64,000 bases of DNA from Polynucleobacter sp. es-EL-1 (GTDB lineage: Bacteria > Pseudomonadota > Gammaproteobacteria > Burkholderiales > Burkholderiaceae), in contig NZ_CP061310.1 in NCBI RefSeq assembly GCF_018687975.1, positions 620,001 through 684,000 on the forward strand, given 5' to 3'. The notes under the pieces were generated by a model. The model did not search any database. It was not told the origin of the DNA and saw nothing but the letters and a program-made list of their open reading frames with translations. Position numbers and translations under genes: made by a program. Below are positions 53,662-62,123 of the stretch, in pieces (within the stretch, counting starts at the first letter, position 1; each line of letters begins with the position of its first letter).

Positions 53662-54603
53662 ATGATATCGAGCATGACTGGTTATGGCAGCGCTTCTCGC
53701 CAAGTCTCCCTAGGAGGTGGTGTAGTTGCTGATCTGCAGGTGGAATGTAGGGCGGTCAATAGCCGCTTTCTGGATTTGGGCTTTCGTCTTCCAGACGAAT
53801 GCCGTGGGGCCGAGCCTGCCCTGCGAGAAATCGTTGCCCAAAAGCTATCCCGAGGTAAGGTAGAGTTTCGTGCCGCCTGGCGCGTCAATTCTGGCTCTTC
53901 TGGTGCTGCAAAGGCAAATCCCCATGCATTAGGCACTCTGAACCGAGAACGTTTGGATGCGCTTTATACCCTTCAAGAGAAGGCGCAGGAAGCTTTCCCT
54001 CAGGCTGAAGCCCTGAGGATGGCAGATATTTTGCGTTGGCCTGGAGTGGTGTCTGAACCTAGGGGTGAAGAGGATGGGTGGGTTGCTGGAACAATAGAGG
54101 CTGCCCAGGCTGCCTTGTCGGTCTTAATGGAAAGCCGTCACGCTGAAGGCAAAGCATTAGTCACAGTTCTTACTAATATCACTGCCAAGATGCGTGAGAT
54201 TGTGAAAGCTATAGAGCCCAAAGTGCCAGAGTATGTCGCGCAATATCAAGAGAAGCTGACAGAGCGCTTAGCGGAAGCTTTGCTAGCTCAAGAGCAAGGA
54301 AAAGTGAGTGGCGGGGCTGGTACAGAACTGATGGAGCGCATTCGTCAGGAAGTCGTGCTCTATGCCGTGCGGATTGATGTCGCTGAAGAATTTGCTCGCT
54401 TAAAAACCCATCTTCAAGCAGTAGATACTGCACTTGCAGGCAAAGGGCCAGTTGGTAAGCGCTTAGATTTCTTGATGCAAGAACTTAATCGCGAAGCAAA
54501 TACGCTAAGCTCCAAGTCTGTTTCGGAAGAGTGCACTCAGGCGGCTTTAGAGCTCAAGCTTTTAATAGAGCAGATGCGCGAGCAGGTACAAAATTTAGAG
54601 TAA
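53662..54603 (+). CDS. yicC: YicC-family endoribonuclease
   Basis: A 313-residue YicC/YloC protein. The invariant start MISSMTGYGSAS is followed by CRAVNSRFLDLGFRLPDE, SRGKVEFRAAW and the C-terminal DUF1732 domain (VRIDVAEEFARLKTHLQAVDTAL ... KRLDFLMQELNREANTLSSKS). Family members are metal-dependent endoribonucleases linked to small-RNA turnover. ATG 53662 fits the conserved start, 12 bases before a second in-frame ATG. It is divergent from rph and begins the yicC-gmk-rpoZ-spoT series. Confidence 0.95.
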   Translation: MISSMTGYGSASRQVSLGGGVVADLQVECRAVNSRFLDLGFRLPDECRGAEPALREIVAQKLSRGKVEFRAAWRVNSGSSGAAKANPHALGTLNRERLDALYTLQEKAQEAFPQAEALRMADILRWPGVVSEPRGEEDGWVAGTIEAAQAALSVLMESRHAEGKALVTVLTNITAKMREIVKAIEPKVPEYVAQYQEKLTERLAEALLAQEQGKVSGGAGTELMERIRQEVVLYAVRIDVAEEFARLKTHLQAVDTALAGKGPVGKRLDFLMQELNREANTLSSKSVSEECTQAALELKLLIEQMREQVQNLE

Positions 54604-54621
54604 AGATTGCATATTCTTCAT

Positions 54622-55278
54622 ATGACAGCTAGCCCAAAGACCCCAAAGCCTAATCTTTCGCCTGCTTATCAAGGCAGTATGTTGATGATCGTTGCGCCAT
54701 CAGGAGCGGGTAAGTCATCCTTGGTCAACGCCTTATTGCAAGAAGATGCTGCCCTCAAATTATCTTTATCGACTACGACCCGTGCGCCACGTCCTGGTGA
54801 AGTAGATGGCAAAGACTATCGTTTTGTTTCTAGGGAATCGTTCATAGCAGAACGTGATCAAGGCCATTTTCTGGAATATGCTGAGGTGCATGGCAATTTC
54901 TACGGAACATCACGCGCCTGGATCGAAGCGCAAATGAAAACCGGGCGCGATGTCTTGCTGGAGATTGATTGGCAGGGCGCGCAACAGATTCGGCAGATGA
55001 TTCCGGAAGTTCAGTGGATCTTTATTTTTCCGCCCTCATTTGAGGCTCTTGAAGAGCGTTTGCGTAAAAGGGGGCAGGATGATGAAGCCACCATTCAACG
55101 GCGCTTGGCAGCAGCCCATTTAGAGCTCCAGCATGCACACGAAGCCGATTTCATTGTGGTCAATGATGATTTTGAGCAGGCCCTGACGGATTTACGACAT
55201 ATTGTTGCAGCAAGTCGTCTGCGCTCTGGACCGATTATGGCCCGTAACCCAGCGCTTTTAAGGCGTCTTGGGGTCTAA
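54622..55278 (+). CDS. gmk: Guanylate kinase
   Basis: Phosphorylates GMP to GDP. The P-loop is APSGAGKSSL; GMP-binding residues appear in STTTRAPRPGEVDGKDYRFVSRESF and GHFLEYAEVHGNFYGTSR; DVLLEIDWQGAQQIR and the RKRGQDDEATIQRRL lid follow. A TTG 15 bases upstream is in frame, but ATG 54622 is the preferred start (218 aa). It lies just after yicC and before rpoZ, the classical arrangement with spoT in beta- and gamma-proteobacteria. Confidence 0.96.
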   Translation: MTASPKTPKPNLSPAYQGSMLMIVAPSGAGKSSLVNALLQEDAALKLSLSTTTRAPRPGEVDGKDYRFVSRESFIAERDQGHFLEYAEVHGNFYGTSRAWIEAQMKTGRDVLLEIDWQGAQQIRQMIPEVQWIFIFPPSFEALEERLRKRGQDDEATIQRRLAAAHLELQHAHEADFIVVNDDFEQALTDLRHIVAASRLRSGPIMARNPALLRRLGV

Positions 55279-55322
55279 TCAGTTATCCTATAGGTATTGA
55301 AGCTAAATTAAGTGAGTTCAGC

Positions 55323-55526
55323 ATGGCCCGTATTACTGTAGAAGATTGTCTAAAGACTATTCCTAATCGTTTTGAGCTGGTATTGGCCGCGACTTATCGC
55401 GCACGTCAATTGGTTCAAGGTCACTCCCCACGTGTTGAGTCCAGAGATAAAGCAACCGTAGTTGCCTTGCGTGAAGTTGCTGCTGGTGTAACTGACCGTG
55501 ACATGCTGACCAAAGTACCTTTGTAA
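55323..55526 (+). CDS. rpoZ: RNA polymerase omega subunit
   Basis: A 67-residue omega subunit: MARITVEDCLKTIPNRFELVLAATYRARQL is the conserved N-terminal helix region that contacts the beta' subunit, followed by KATVVALREVAAG. It stabilises core polymerase and forms part of a (p)ppGpp site. It lies 15 bp before spoT, whose product makes and degrades that nucleotide. Confidence 0.97.
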   Translation: MARITVEDCLKTIPNRFELVLAATYRARQLVQGHSPRVESRDKATVVALREVAAGVTDRDMLTKVPL

Positions 55527-55541
55527 TTTAGGGGTTCCGGT

Positions 55542-57887
55542 GTGGAGCTCCCCTTAGGTAATCTCAACACATCAGACGCTTCAGGCCAGGTCTTGCCTAA
55601 AGAGACCAAAATCAGCGATAAATCCTCCATCATTGCTACCTTGTTGGCTCAATCGAGTCGACATTTATTTGGACCCACTTCGGCTCCAGCACTTCCTCTC
55701 AAGCATCAAGTTGTTTCGATTGAAGCTCTCATTTCTAAGCTGGACTATCTCAAGCCGGACGAAGTTGCTTTAATTAAAAAGGCATTTCAGTTTTCCGATG
55801 CCGCCCATTTAGGGCAGTACAGACATAGTGGTGAGCCTTACATTACTCATCCATTAGCTGTGGCTGAATTGTGTGCCACTTGGCGCCTTGATGCTGCCTC
55901 TATCATGGCAGCCTTATTGCATGATGTGATTGAAGATACAGGATGCTCTCAAACGGATTTGGTAGAAAAGTTTGGCTCAAAAGTTGCTGAGCTTGTGGAA
56001 GGTCTGACCAAGCTAGATAAATTAGAGTTTCAGAGTCATGCTGAGGCACAAGCAGAAAGCTTTCGCAAAATGTTTATGGCGATGGCGCGTGATGTCAGGG
56101 TGATCTTGGTCAAACTGGCGGACCGTACGCACAATATGCGCACGCTAGATGCTGTTCCCATGGAAAAGCGTCGCCGAGTTGCTGCAGAGACGCTCGAAAT
56201 CTACGCCCCAATTGCCCATCGTCTTGGCCTCAATATTATTTATCGCGATCTGCAGGACTTAAGCTTCCGTTATTCAATGCCAATGCGCTTTAGGGTGATT
56301 GAAGGTGCTGTAAAGCGGGCGCGTGGCAACCGTAAGGAAATGGTTGAAAAGATTTTGCAGAACACCCGCATGGCTTTTGCTAAAGCCAATCTAGAAGTCG
56401 ATTTGCAGGGACGCGAAAAAACGCTCTTTAGTATCTATAACAAAATGCGTAGTAAGCACTTAAGTTTTTCTCAGGTGCTCGATGTTTATGCTTTTAGGGT
56501 CACGGTGCATTCGATTGATGAATGCTATCGCGCCTTAGGTTTGCTCCACTCTCTTTATAAGCCCATGCCAGGGAAGTTTAAGGATTACATTGCCATTCCT
56601 AAACTCAATGGCTATCAATCGCTACATACAACCTTATTAGGCCCCTCCGGTGTGCCAGTCGAGTTTCAGATTCGGACTAGCGAGATGCATGCAGTGGCAG
56701 AGGCTGGTGTTGCAGCACATTGGGCATACAAAGATGGCTTGCCTGATATGAGTGAAGTACAAAATCGCGCTCATCAATGGCTGCAATCTTTAATTGATAT
56801 TCAGGATAGCAGTGGTGATTCTCAAGAGTTTTTAGAGCACGTCAAGATTGATTTATTCCCAGATGCGGTTTATGTGTTTACGCCAAAAGGGCAGATTAGA
56901 GCATTACCCCGTGGGGCAACTGCACTAGACTTTGCCTACTCAATCCATAGTGATCTCGGAAATACTTGTGTCGCCGTCAAAATTAATGGCATGCAATTGC
57001 CTTTACGAAGTGAACTCAAGAATGGCGACATTATTGAGGTGGTTACCTCAACAAATTCACAGCCCAATCCAGGTTGGTTGGCTTTTGTGCGGACAGGCAA
57101 GGCGCGTGCCTCCATACGTCATTCATTGAAGACGAAACATTATTCGGAGTCTTTGCAGTTGGGTGAGCGCTTATTAGCGAGTGCCTTACGTCAGCAAGGG
57201 GTCGATGCAGGCCTTTTGTCCCCAGAGATTTGGGAAAAGCTACTTCATTGGACTGGCGATAAAACGCGCGAGGAAGCGTGTGTCAATATTGCTTTAGGCC
57301 GCAGATCAGCTCAAGAATTGGCTATTCGCTTGAAGATTTTGATTGATGATGAGGGTGGTTCTGAGCAAATGCGTTTAGGCGCTTCTGATTGGGTTTCTCC
57401 GCAACAAGAAATTGCTTCTCACCACCATCAACGTCAAGCCATCTTGGTTGATGGGCGAGAAGGTAATTCCATCAGTTTTCAGAGTTGCTGCCATCCTATC
57501 CCGGGCGATAACATTATTGGCTATCTCGGAAAAGGCGAGGGTTTGCAAGTGCACACCAATGACTGTCCGGTAGCGTTACGAATGCTCTCCAAGGACAGTG
57601 ATAAATGGGTTGAGGTTGAGTGGGGTAAAGAGGTCAATCGTGAGTTTGAGGTAGATCTTGAGATAGATACTCGTCAAGGTAAGGGTGTTTTAGCTCGCGT
57701 GGCCAGTAGCGTGACGGCTGCAGATTCCAACATCATGAATGTCTCCATGAATGACCGCTACAAAGAAGATGCTGTGATGATTCGCTTTACGATTCAGGTT
57801 TCTGATCGCTTGCATCTCTCCAAGGTCATGCGCAGTTTGCGTGCTAATCACGATGTCATGCGCGTTACCCGTACTAAGACTAGTTAA
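55542..57887 (+). CDS. spoT: Bifunctional (p)ppGpp synthetase/hydrolase
   Basis: A full-length RelA/SpoT homologue (781 aa) controlling the stringent response. The start is GTG after an AGGGG site. The hydrolase HD domain carries HSGEPYITHPLAVAELCATW, the metal site LLHDVIEDT and LADRTHNMRTLD, all intact. The synthetase domain has GREKTLFSIYNKMRSK, DVYAFRVTV, and GYQSLHTTLLGPSGVPVEFQIRT. A TGS domain (VYVFTPKGQIRALPRGATALDFAYSIHSDLG) and a C-terminal ACT domain follow. Both active sites look functional, so it is classed as the bifunctional enzyme. The upstream rpoZ and gmk genes are probably in the same transcript. Confidence 0.97.
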   Translation: MELPLGNLNTSDASGQVLPKETKISDKSSIIATLLAQSSRHLFGPTSAPALPLKHQVVSIEALISKLDYLKPDEVALIKKAFQFSDAAHLGQYRHSGEPYITHPLAVAELCATWRLDAASIMAALLHDVIEDTGCSQTDLVEKFGSKVAELVEGLTKLDKLEFQSHAEAQAESFRKMFMAMARDVRVILVKLADRTHNMRTLDAVPMEKRRRVAAETLEIYAPIAHRLGLNIIYRDLQDLSFRYSMPMRFRVIEGAVKRARGNRKEMVEKILQNTRMAFAKANLEVDLQGREKTLFSIYNKMRSKHLSFSQVLDVYAFRVTVHSIDECYRALGLLHSLYKPMPGKFKDYIAIPKLNGYQSLHTTLLGPSGVPVEFQIRTSEMHAVAEAGVAAHWAYKDGLPDMSEVQNRAHQWLQSLIDIQDSSGDSQEFLEHVKIDLFPDAVYVFTPKGQIRALPRGATALDFAYSIHSDLGNTCVAVKINGMQLPLRSELKNGDIIEVVTSTNSQPNPGWLAFVRTGKARASIRHSLKTKHYSESLQLGERLLASALRQQGVDAGLLSPEIWEKLLHWTGDKTREEACVNIALGRRSAQELAIRLKILIDDEGGSEQMRLGASDWVSPQQEIASHHHQRQAILVDGREGNSISFQSCCHPIPGDNIIGYLGKGEGLQVHTNDCPVALRMLSKDSDKWVEVEWGKEVNREFEVDLEIDTRQGKGVLARVASSVTAADSNIMNVSMNDRYKEDAVMIRFTIQVSDRLHLSKVMRSLRANHDVMRVTRTKTS

Positions 57888-57898
57888 TCTACCCGCTT

Positions 57899-58399
57899 TT
57901 ATAAGTACTGAATATCGAGAATTTCAATTTCAGTGGGACCGGTGGGCGTTTGGATTTTGACGCAGTCGCCCAGGCGAGCTTTAATAAGCGCCTTAGCAAT
58001 GGGAGAAACCCAGCTAACGTGTCCCTTTTCTAGGTCAACCTCATCAACCCCCACAATCGTGATGGTCGTCTCTTGATCTGCGTTAACCCCCTCTAGATTG
58101 ACATAGGTGACGGTAGCCCCAAAAAATACCTGCTGAGCGTCGGCATCACCAGATTTTCGGGCCTGGTTATCGACTACTACGGCAAATTCCAGACGTTGGT
58201 TTAGGAAGCGAATCCGTCGATCTATCTCCCGAAGACGCTTTTTTCCATAGATATAGTCCCCATTTTCGGATCGATCGCCATTCGAGGCTGCCCAGTGCAC
58301 AACCCTGACAACCTCGGGCCTATCAAGGTTTAGGAGCTGTAAGAGCTCGCTTTTGATGCGTTCATGACCTGCAGGTGTGATGTAGTTCTTCTCTTCCAT
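57899..58399 (-). CDS. greB: Transcription elongation factor GreB
   Basis: Rescues backtracked RNA polymerase by stimulating transcript cleavage. The protein starts at MEEKNYITPAGHERIKSELLQLL; the coiled-coil tip has the acidic pair in NGDRSENGDYIYGKKRLREIDRRIRFL, and the C-terminal domain has VSWVSPIAKALIKARLGDCVKI. A frame extending 96 bases further upstream only translates the antisense of tRNA-Arg, so ATG 58399 is used (166 aa). The YGKKRLREIDRR motif favours GreB over GreA. Convergent with spoT, 11 bp apart. Confidence 0.95.
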   Translation of the reverse strand: MEEKNYITPAGHERIKSELLQLLNLDRPEVVRVVHWAASNGDRSENGDYIYGKKRLREIDRRIRFLNQRLEFAVVVDNQARKSGDADAQQVFFGATVTYVNLEGVNADQETTITIVGVDEVDLEKGHVSWVSPIAKALIKARLGDCVKIQTPTGPTEIEILDIQYL

Positions 58400-58417
58400 G
58401 GCATAATTATGGCTGTT

Positions 58418-58494
58418 GCGGCTGTAGCTCAGCTGGATAGAGTACTTGGCTACGAACCAAGGGGTCGTGGGTTCAATTCCTGCCAGCCGCACCA
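58418..58494 (+). tRNA. tRNA-Arg (anticodon ACG)
   Basis: A 77-nt tRNA. Acceptor arms GCGGCTG / CAGCCGC pair, with discriminator A and encoded CCA. The D-arm contains AGCTCAGCTGGATAGAG. The anticodon stem CTTGG/CCAAG encloses CTACGAA with anticodon ACG (read as ICG). The T-arm contains GGTTCAATTCC. It is divergent from greB. Confidence 0.96.
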
Positions 58495-58503
58495 TTCTTT
58501 ACG

Positions 58504-58536
58504 GGGCCTAGTTGAAAAACTGGGCCCTTTGCTTTT
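58504..58536 (+). terminator. Intrinsic terminator after tRNA-Arg
   Basis: GGGCCTAGTT / AACTGGGCCC forms a 10-bp stem with one G-T pair and a GAAA tetraloop, followed by TTTGCTTTT. Confidence 0.85.
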
Positions 58537-58582
58537 CTAGGTGTTTCATTGAACGTACACGGACATCCCTTATAGTTTGGTT

Positions 58583-59755
58583 ATGAGCAATTCTGACTCC
58601 TCATCAACCCCCCAGCCTTCGCCGATAGCGACCTGGTCACAGGTAGACCAGACGCATGCTCAGGTTTCTTTGGGTGGCGTGGTCAATGTCTATTCTTTGG
58701 CAGGGGTCTGGACACAGATTAGCCAACAGCAAGCAGCTTGGTTGCAACAGGGTGGTGGCAAGGGGCAACATCTCATTTTTGACGCCTCCAAAGTAAGCTC
58801 GCTTGATGGGTCAGCCTTTGCATTTTTGATTGATATTCAAGAGGCTCAGCAAAAAGGCGGCGGTGACTTTGAAATAGTCGGCTTAGATCCGAAGTATCAA
58901 CCGCTATTGCACGAGTTTGATCCTATCAACAATCTCTTCCCGATTCCGGCTCCCAAGCCAAAGACCAGCTTTGTCGTCAGTACTGGCATGGCCACTCAAA
59001 ATCTATTGGATGATGCACGTGGCTTAATTACTTTTACAGGGCATTTAGCAGCGGATTTGGTGTGGTCTATTCGCCATATCAATCAAGTGCGTTGGGGTGA
59101 CTTTGTGAATGCAGCAGTTGAGGCTGGTATTGCTGCTTTGCCAATTGTGGGTCTAGTGTCATTTTTGATTGGGGTGATTCTGTCATTCCAGGCAGCAATT
59201 GGAATGGAACAGTTTGGTGCGGTTTCTTTTGTTGGTCCCTTGGCTGCACTTGGAATTGTTCGAGAGATGGGTCCATTAATTACTGCTATTTTGTTGGCAG
59301 GTCGATCATCCGCTGCTTTTGCGGCGGAGATTGGTACGATGACCGTCAATAGCGAGATTGATGCTTTGGTAACGGGCGGTTTAAGTCCAGTGCGTTTTTT
59401 AGTGGTCCCTAGAGTGCTCGCAGGTATTTTGGTGATGCCCATTTTGACCTTATACGCCGATATTGTGAGTATCTTTGCTTCCATGTTAACGATGCAGATT
59501 TACGGCATTCCATTCATTAATTTTTATAACGGGATGCTAGCTGCAGTTGGGCTTGAAGATATTTTGTCTGGCTTACTAAAAGCTACTCTTTTTGGCGTAG
59601 TGATCTCAGCAGTTGGATGTTTGCGCGGCATGCAAACGGGGACCGGTGCTGCCGCTGTGGGCATCTCAGCTACGCGCGCAGTAGTGAGCAGTATTGTCAT
59701 GATTGTTCTAGTCGACGGCATATTCGCCTATATTTCTTATAGGACAGGTTTCTGA
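58583..59755 (+). CDS. STAS-MlaE fusion permease
   Basis: The permease of an Mla-type ABC transporter that moves phospholipid between the inner and outer membranes. Residues about 20-120 form a STAS domain (VVNVYSLAGVWTQI ... LIFDASKVSSLDGSAFAFLIDIQEA), the role played by separate MlaB in E. coli. Residues about 140-390 are the MlaE permease (GIAALPIVGLVSFLIGVILSFQ, GIVREMGPLITAILLAGRSSAAFAAEIGTMTVNSEIDAL). ATG 58583 is preferred over a TTG six bases upstream. The stop overlaps the start of the ATPase gene (TGATG). Confidence 0.93.
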   Translation: MSNSDSSSTPQPSPIATWSQVDQTHAQVSLGGVVNVYSLAGVWTQISQQQAAWLQQGGGKGQHLIFDASKVSSLDGSAFAFLIDIQEAQQKGGGDFEIVGLDPKYQPLLHEFDPINNLFPIPAPKPKTSFVVSTGMATQNLLDDARGLITFTGHLAADLVWSIRHINQVRWGDFVNAAVEAGIAALPIVGLVSFLIGVILSFQAAIGMEQFGAVSFVGPLAALGIVREMGPLITAILLAGRSSAAFAAEIGTMTVNSEIDALVTGGLSPVRFLVVPRVLAGILVMPILTLYADIVSIFASMLTMQIYGIPFINFYNGMLAAVGLEDILSGLLKATLFGVVISAVGCLRGMQTGTGAAAVGISATRAVVSSIVMIVLVDGIFAYISYRTGF

Positions 59756-60522
59756 TGGCAAGCTCCAATATCGCAATCGATGTACAAAATTTGACTGTGG
59801 GTTATGGGTCAAAGGTATTACTGCAAAATCTCAATTTTTCTGTCACCAATGGAGAGATTTTTGTCATCCTAGGCGGCTCTGGCTGCGGCAAATCCAGTTT
59901 GCTGAAAAACCTATTCGGTCTTTATCAGCCCTTAGGTGGAGATGTCTTTATTGAAGGGCAAAACATTACTACTGCCCAAGGCGCCGAGCGTCAAAAAATT
60001 ATGACTAGTTTTGGGGTGATGTATCAGCAGGGTGCTTTATTCGGCTCGATGAATTTGCTTGATAACGTGACGCTCTTTATGGAAGAGTACACGCAGTTAA
60101 CTAAGCCCCAAATGGATTTGTTAGCGCGCTGCAAATTAGATCTCGTTGGTCTACTCCCGTATGAGTCTTATATGCCCAGTGAAATCAGTGGCGGTATGCA
60201 AAAGCGTGCCGCGATTGCAAGGGCAATGGCACTAGATCCCAAGATCTTGTTTTTGGATGAGCCCTCAGCTGGATTAGACCCCATTACCTCTGCCGATCTG
60301 GATAGCACTATTCTTGATCTATCAAAAAATTTAGGCTTTACCTTTGTTATCGTTTCACATGAACTGGCGAGTATTTATTCCATCGCTGATAAAGTCATCA
60401 TGTTGGATAAAGATGCCAAAGGCATCATTGCCGAAGGTGACCCTAAAGTATTGCGAGATACCAGTAAAGATCCTCGAGTACATCAATTCTTTAATCGCAT
60501 CATGAGTAAGGACGCAGCATGA
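59755..60522 (+). CDS. MlaF-type ABC transporter ATPase
   Basis: The ATP-binding subunit of the Mla-type transporter, 255 aa. Walker A is LGGSGCGKSS, the Q-loop is MYQQGALFGSMNL, the ABC signature is SGGMQKRAAIARA (within SEISGGMQK), Walker B is ILFLDEPSAGLDP, and the switch His is in VIVSHELASI. The gene overlaps the permease gene by one base and the next gene by four (ATGA), indicating one transcript and coupled translation. Confidence 0.96.
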   Translation: MASSNIAIDVQNLTVGYGSKVLLQNLNFSVTNGEIFVILGGSGCGKSSLLKNLFGLYQPLGGDVFIEGQNITTAQGAERQKIMTSFGVMYQQGALFGSMNLLDNVTLFMEEYTQLTKPQMDLLARCKLDLVGLLPYESYMPSEISGGMQKRAAIARAMALDPKILFLDEPSAGLDPITSADLDSTILDLSKNLGFTFVIVSHELASIYSIADKVIMLDKDAKGIIAEGDPKVLRDTSKDPRVHQFFNRIMSKDAA

Positions 60523-61433
60523 GCAATAACACCAACCCCAATTACTTTCGCCTAGGCATTTTTGTGCTGGCGGCTATCGGAGTGCTACTGGCCGTTGTTC
60601 TCATTTTTGGCTCAGGAAAGTTTTTTAAGAAATCTTTCTACGTCGAGACCTACATTAAGCAATCTGTCACCGGTTTAGATACGGGTGCTGCCGTGCGATT
60701 TCGAGGCGTCAAAGTTGGTCAAGTTTCCTTTATAGGCTTGACTGGTGATACCTATGAGAGGGACACTCCACTTCTTGAGCGCCGTGAATATGTCGTTGTG
60801 CGTATGCAAATTTTTGGTGATGGGGTGGATTCTGTAGATTTTGCTGGCTTAATTAAGAATGGTATGCGCGCCCGCGTGAAATCGATGGGGATTACGGGGG
60901 TTAATTATGTTGAGTTGGACTTTAGTTCCAATGCCTCTCAATATCCGCCGCTTCCCTATAGCTGGAAGCCCGAGTATGAGGTAGTGCCTTCCTTGCCTAA
61001 CCAGGCAGATGAGATTATTTCTGGAATCCAAAAACTCATTAGCGTCTTAAATGGAATGGATGTGAACGGGACGCAGAAGAAATTCGATGATCTCCTGACT
61101 AATCTCAATCTCATCATGGCGGGTGATGGCAAAGATAACTCTGGATTAGTGAGTTCTGTTAAAGACTTAAATGTCTTGTTATCTCGCATTGCCAAAGTAA
61201 CAGATAAAGGCGAATTGGAGATTTTGATTAATCAATTGGTTGCAACCATGGTGTCCTTGCGTCAGACGGTTAGTAGCGTGCAGGGCGACACCACAGCAAC
61301 CATGGAAAATATTCGCCAGGCAACCGAAAATCTCAATGAATTTTCTCGTATCGCCAGCCAATCTCCCTCCACTTTGATTTGGGGTGAGCCGCCTCCAAAA
61401 ATCACTCCTCCAATGAACGGAGTTCAAAAATGA
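60519..61433 (+). CDS. MlaD-like MCE-domain protein
   Basis: The substrate-binding subunit of the Mla-type transporter, 304 aa. It has one N-terminal membrane anchor (LGIFVLAAIGVLLAVVLIFGSG) and a periplasmic MCE domain (about 40-150: YIKQSVTGLDTGAAVRFRGVKVGQV, MGITGVNYVELDF). A long helical region follows (about 170-290), longer than in E. coli MlaD and closer to PqiB/YebT-like or Burkholderiales MCE proteins. It probably forms a hexameric ring in the periplasm. It overlaps both neighbours by four bases. Confidence 0.94.
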   Translation: MSNNTNPNYFRLGIFVLAAIGVLLAVVLIFGSGKFFKKSFYVETYIKQSVTGLDTGAAVRFRGVKVGQVSFIGLTGDTYERDTPLLERREYVVVRMQIFGDGVDSVDFAGLIKNGMRARVKSMGITGVNYVELDFSSNASQYPPLPYSWKPEYEVVPSLPNQADEIISGIQKLISVLNGMDVNGTQKKFDDLLTNLNLIMAGDGKDNSGLVSSVKDLNVLLSRIAKVTDKGELEILINQLVATMVSLRQTVSSVQGDTTATMENIRQATENLNEFSRIASQSPSTLIWGEPPPKITPPMNGVQK

Positions 61434-62086
61434 GTATTCGCACTCTCAATTCCACTGTTCTCAAATGTCTGATTGGCGCTGCCACAATAGCTAGTCTTGT
61501 TGCTTGTTCTCTTCCACAGCGTCCCGCGATCACTACCACTAGTTGGATGATTGCTCCTGAGAGAACGGGCGCTCCAAATAAGCCTCGCTCTGATCTATGG
61601 CTCAAGATGGGCTCGGTATCTACAACGCCACCATTCGATGGTAAGTCTTTGGTCTACCGTTTAGGGGATCAGCGCTATGAAAAAGATTTTTACAATACCT
61701 ACTCAGCGCTACCCAACGAAATGATTAGCAGTGCCACACGTCAGTGGATGAATCAAGCTCAGATTTTTGCAATGACGGTAGGGCAGGGCAATAGTTTTTT
61801 CCCTTATTACACACTACAAGCTTCTGTTGATGAGTTTTATGGAGATTATCGTGTGCGGCCTGAGGCAGTGGTCTCGGTGGAGTTCTTTTTAACTGTTACT
61901 AGCGGATCTAAATCCAATCCAGTGATTGGTACTAATCGCTATACCAAGCGCATACCTTTAAAAGACAATACTCCTAGTGCTTTAGTGCAGGGTCAGCAGG
62001 AGGCTTTGGCACAAATCTTAAAGGAGTATGAGGTGGCGCTTTATCAGTACGCAGCCAACCTGCCTAAGCCCCTTGGAAAACAATAA
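61430..62086 (+). CDS. ABC-transport auxiliary lipoprotein, PqiC-like
   Basis: A 218-residue lipoprotein. The signal peptide ends in a lipobox (ASLVAC, lipid-bearing Cys about residue 26). The mature domain (WLKMGSVSTTPPFDGKSLVYRLGDQRYEKDFYNTYSALPNEMISSATRQWM) matches the PqiC / ABC-type transport auxiliary lipoprotein fold. It probably links the MCE ring to the outer membrane. The gene overlaps the MCE gene by four bases and is the last of the four-gene transporter operon. Confidence 0.9.
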   Translation: MSIRTLNSTVLKCLIGAATIASLVACSLPQRPAITTTSWMIAPERTGAPNKPRSDLWLKMGSVSTTPPFDGKSLVYRLGDQRYEKDFYNTYSALPNEMISSATRQWMNQAQIFAMTVGQGNSFFPYYTLQASVDEFYGDYRVRPEAVVSVEFFLTVTSGSKSNPVIGTNRYTKRIPLKDNTPSALVQGQQEALAQILKEYEVALYQYAANLPKPLGKQ

Positions 62087-62123
62087 TTCTGAAAATAAGT
62101 CATTATGACTATCTGGAGGAGAT

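Noticed and set aside
58400..58495. A 32-residue N-terminal extension of GreB containing RLAGIEPTTPWF
   Set aside because: It is the antisense translation of the tRNA-Arg gene, a well-known annotation artefact; the real start is at 58399.
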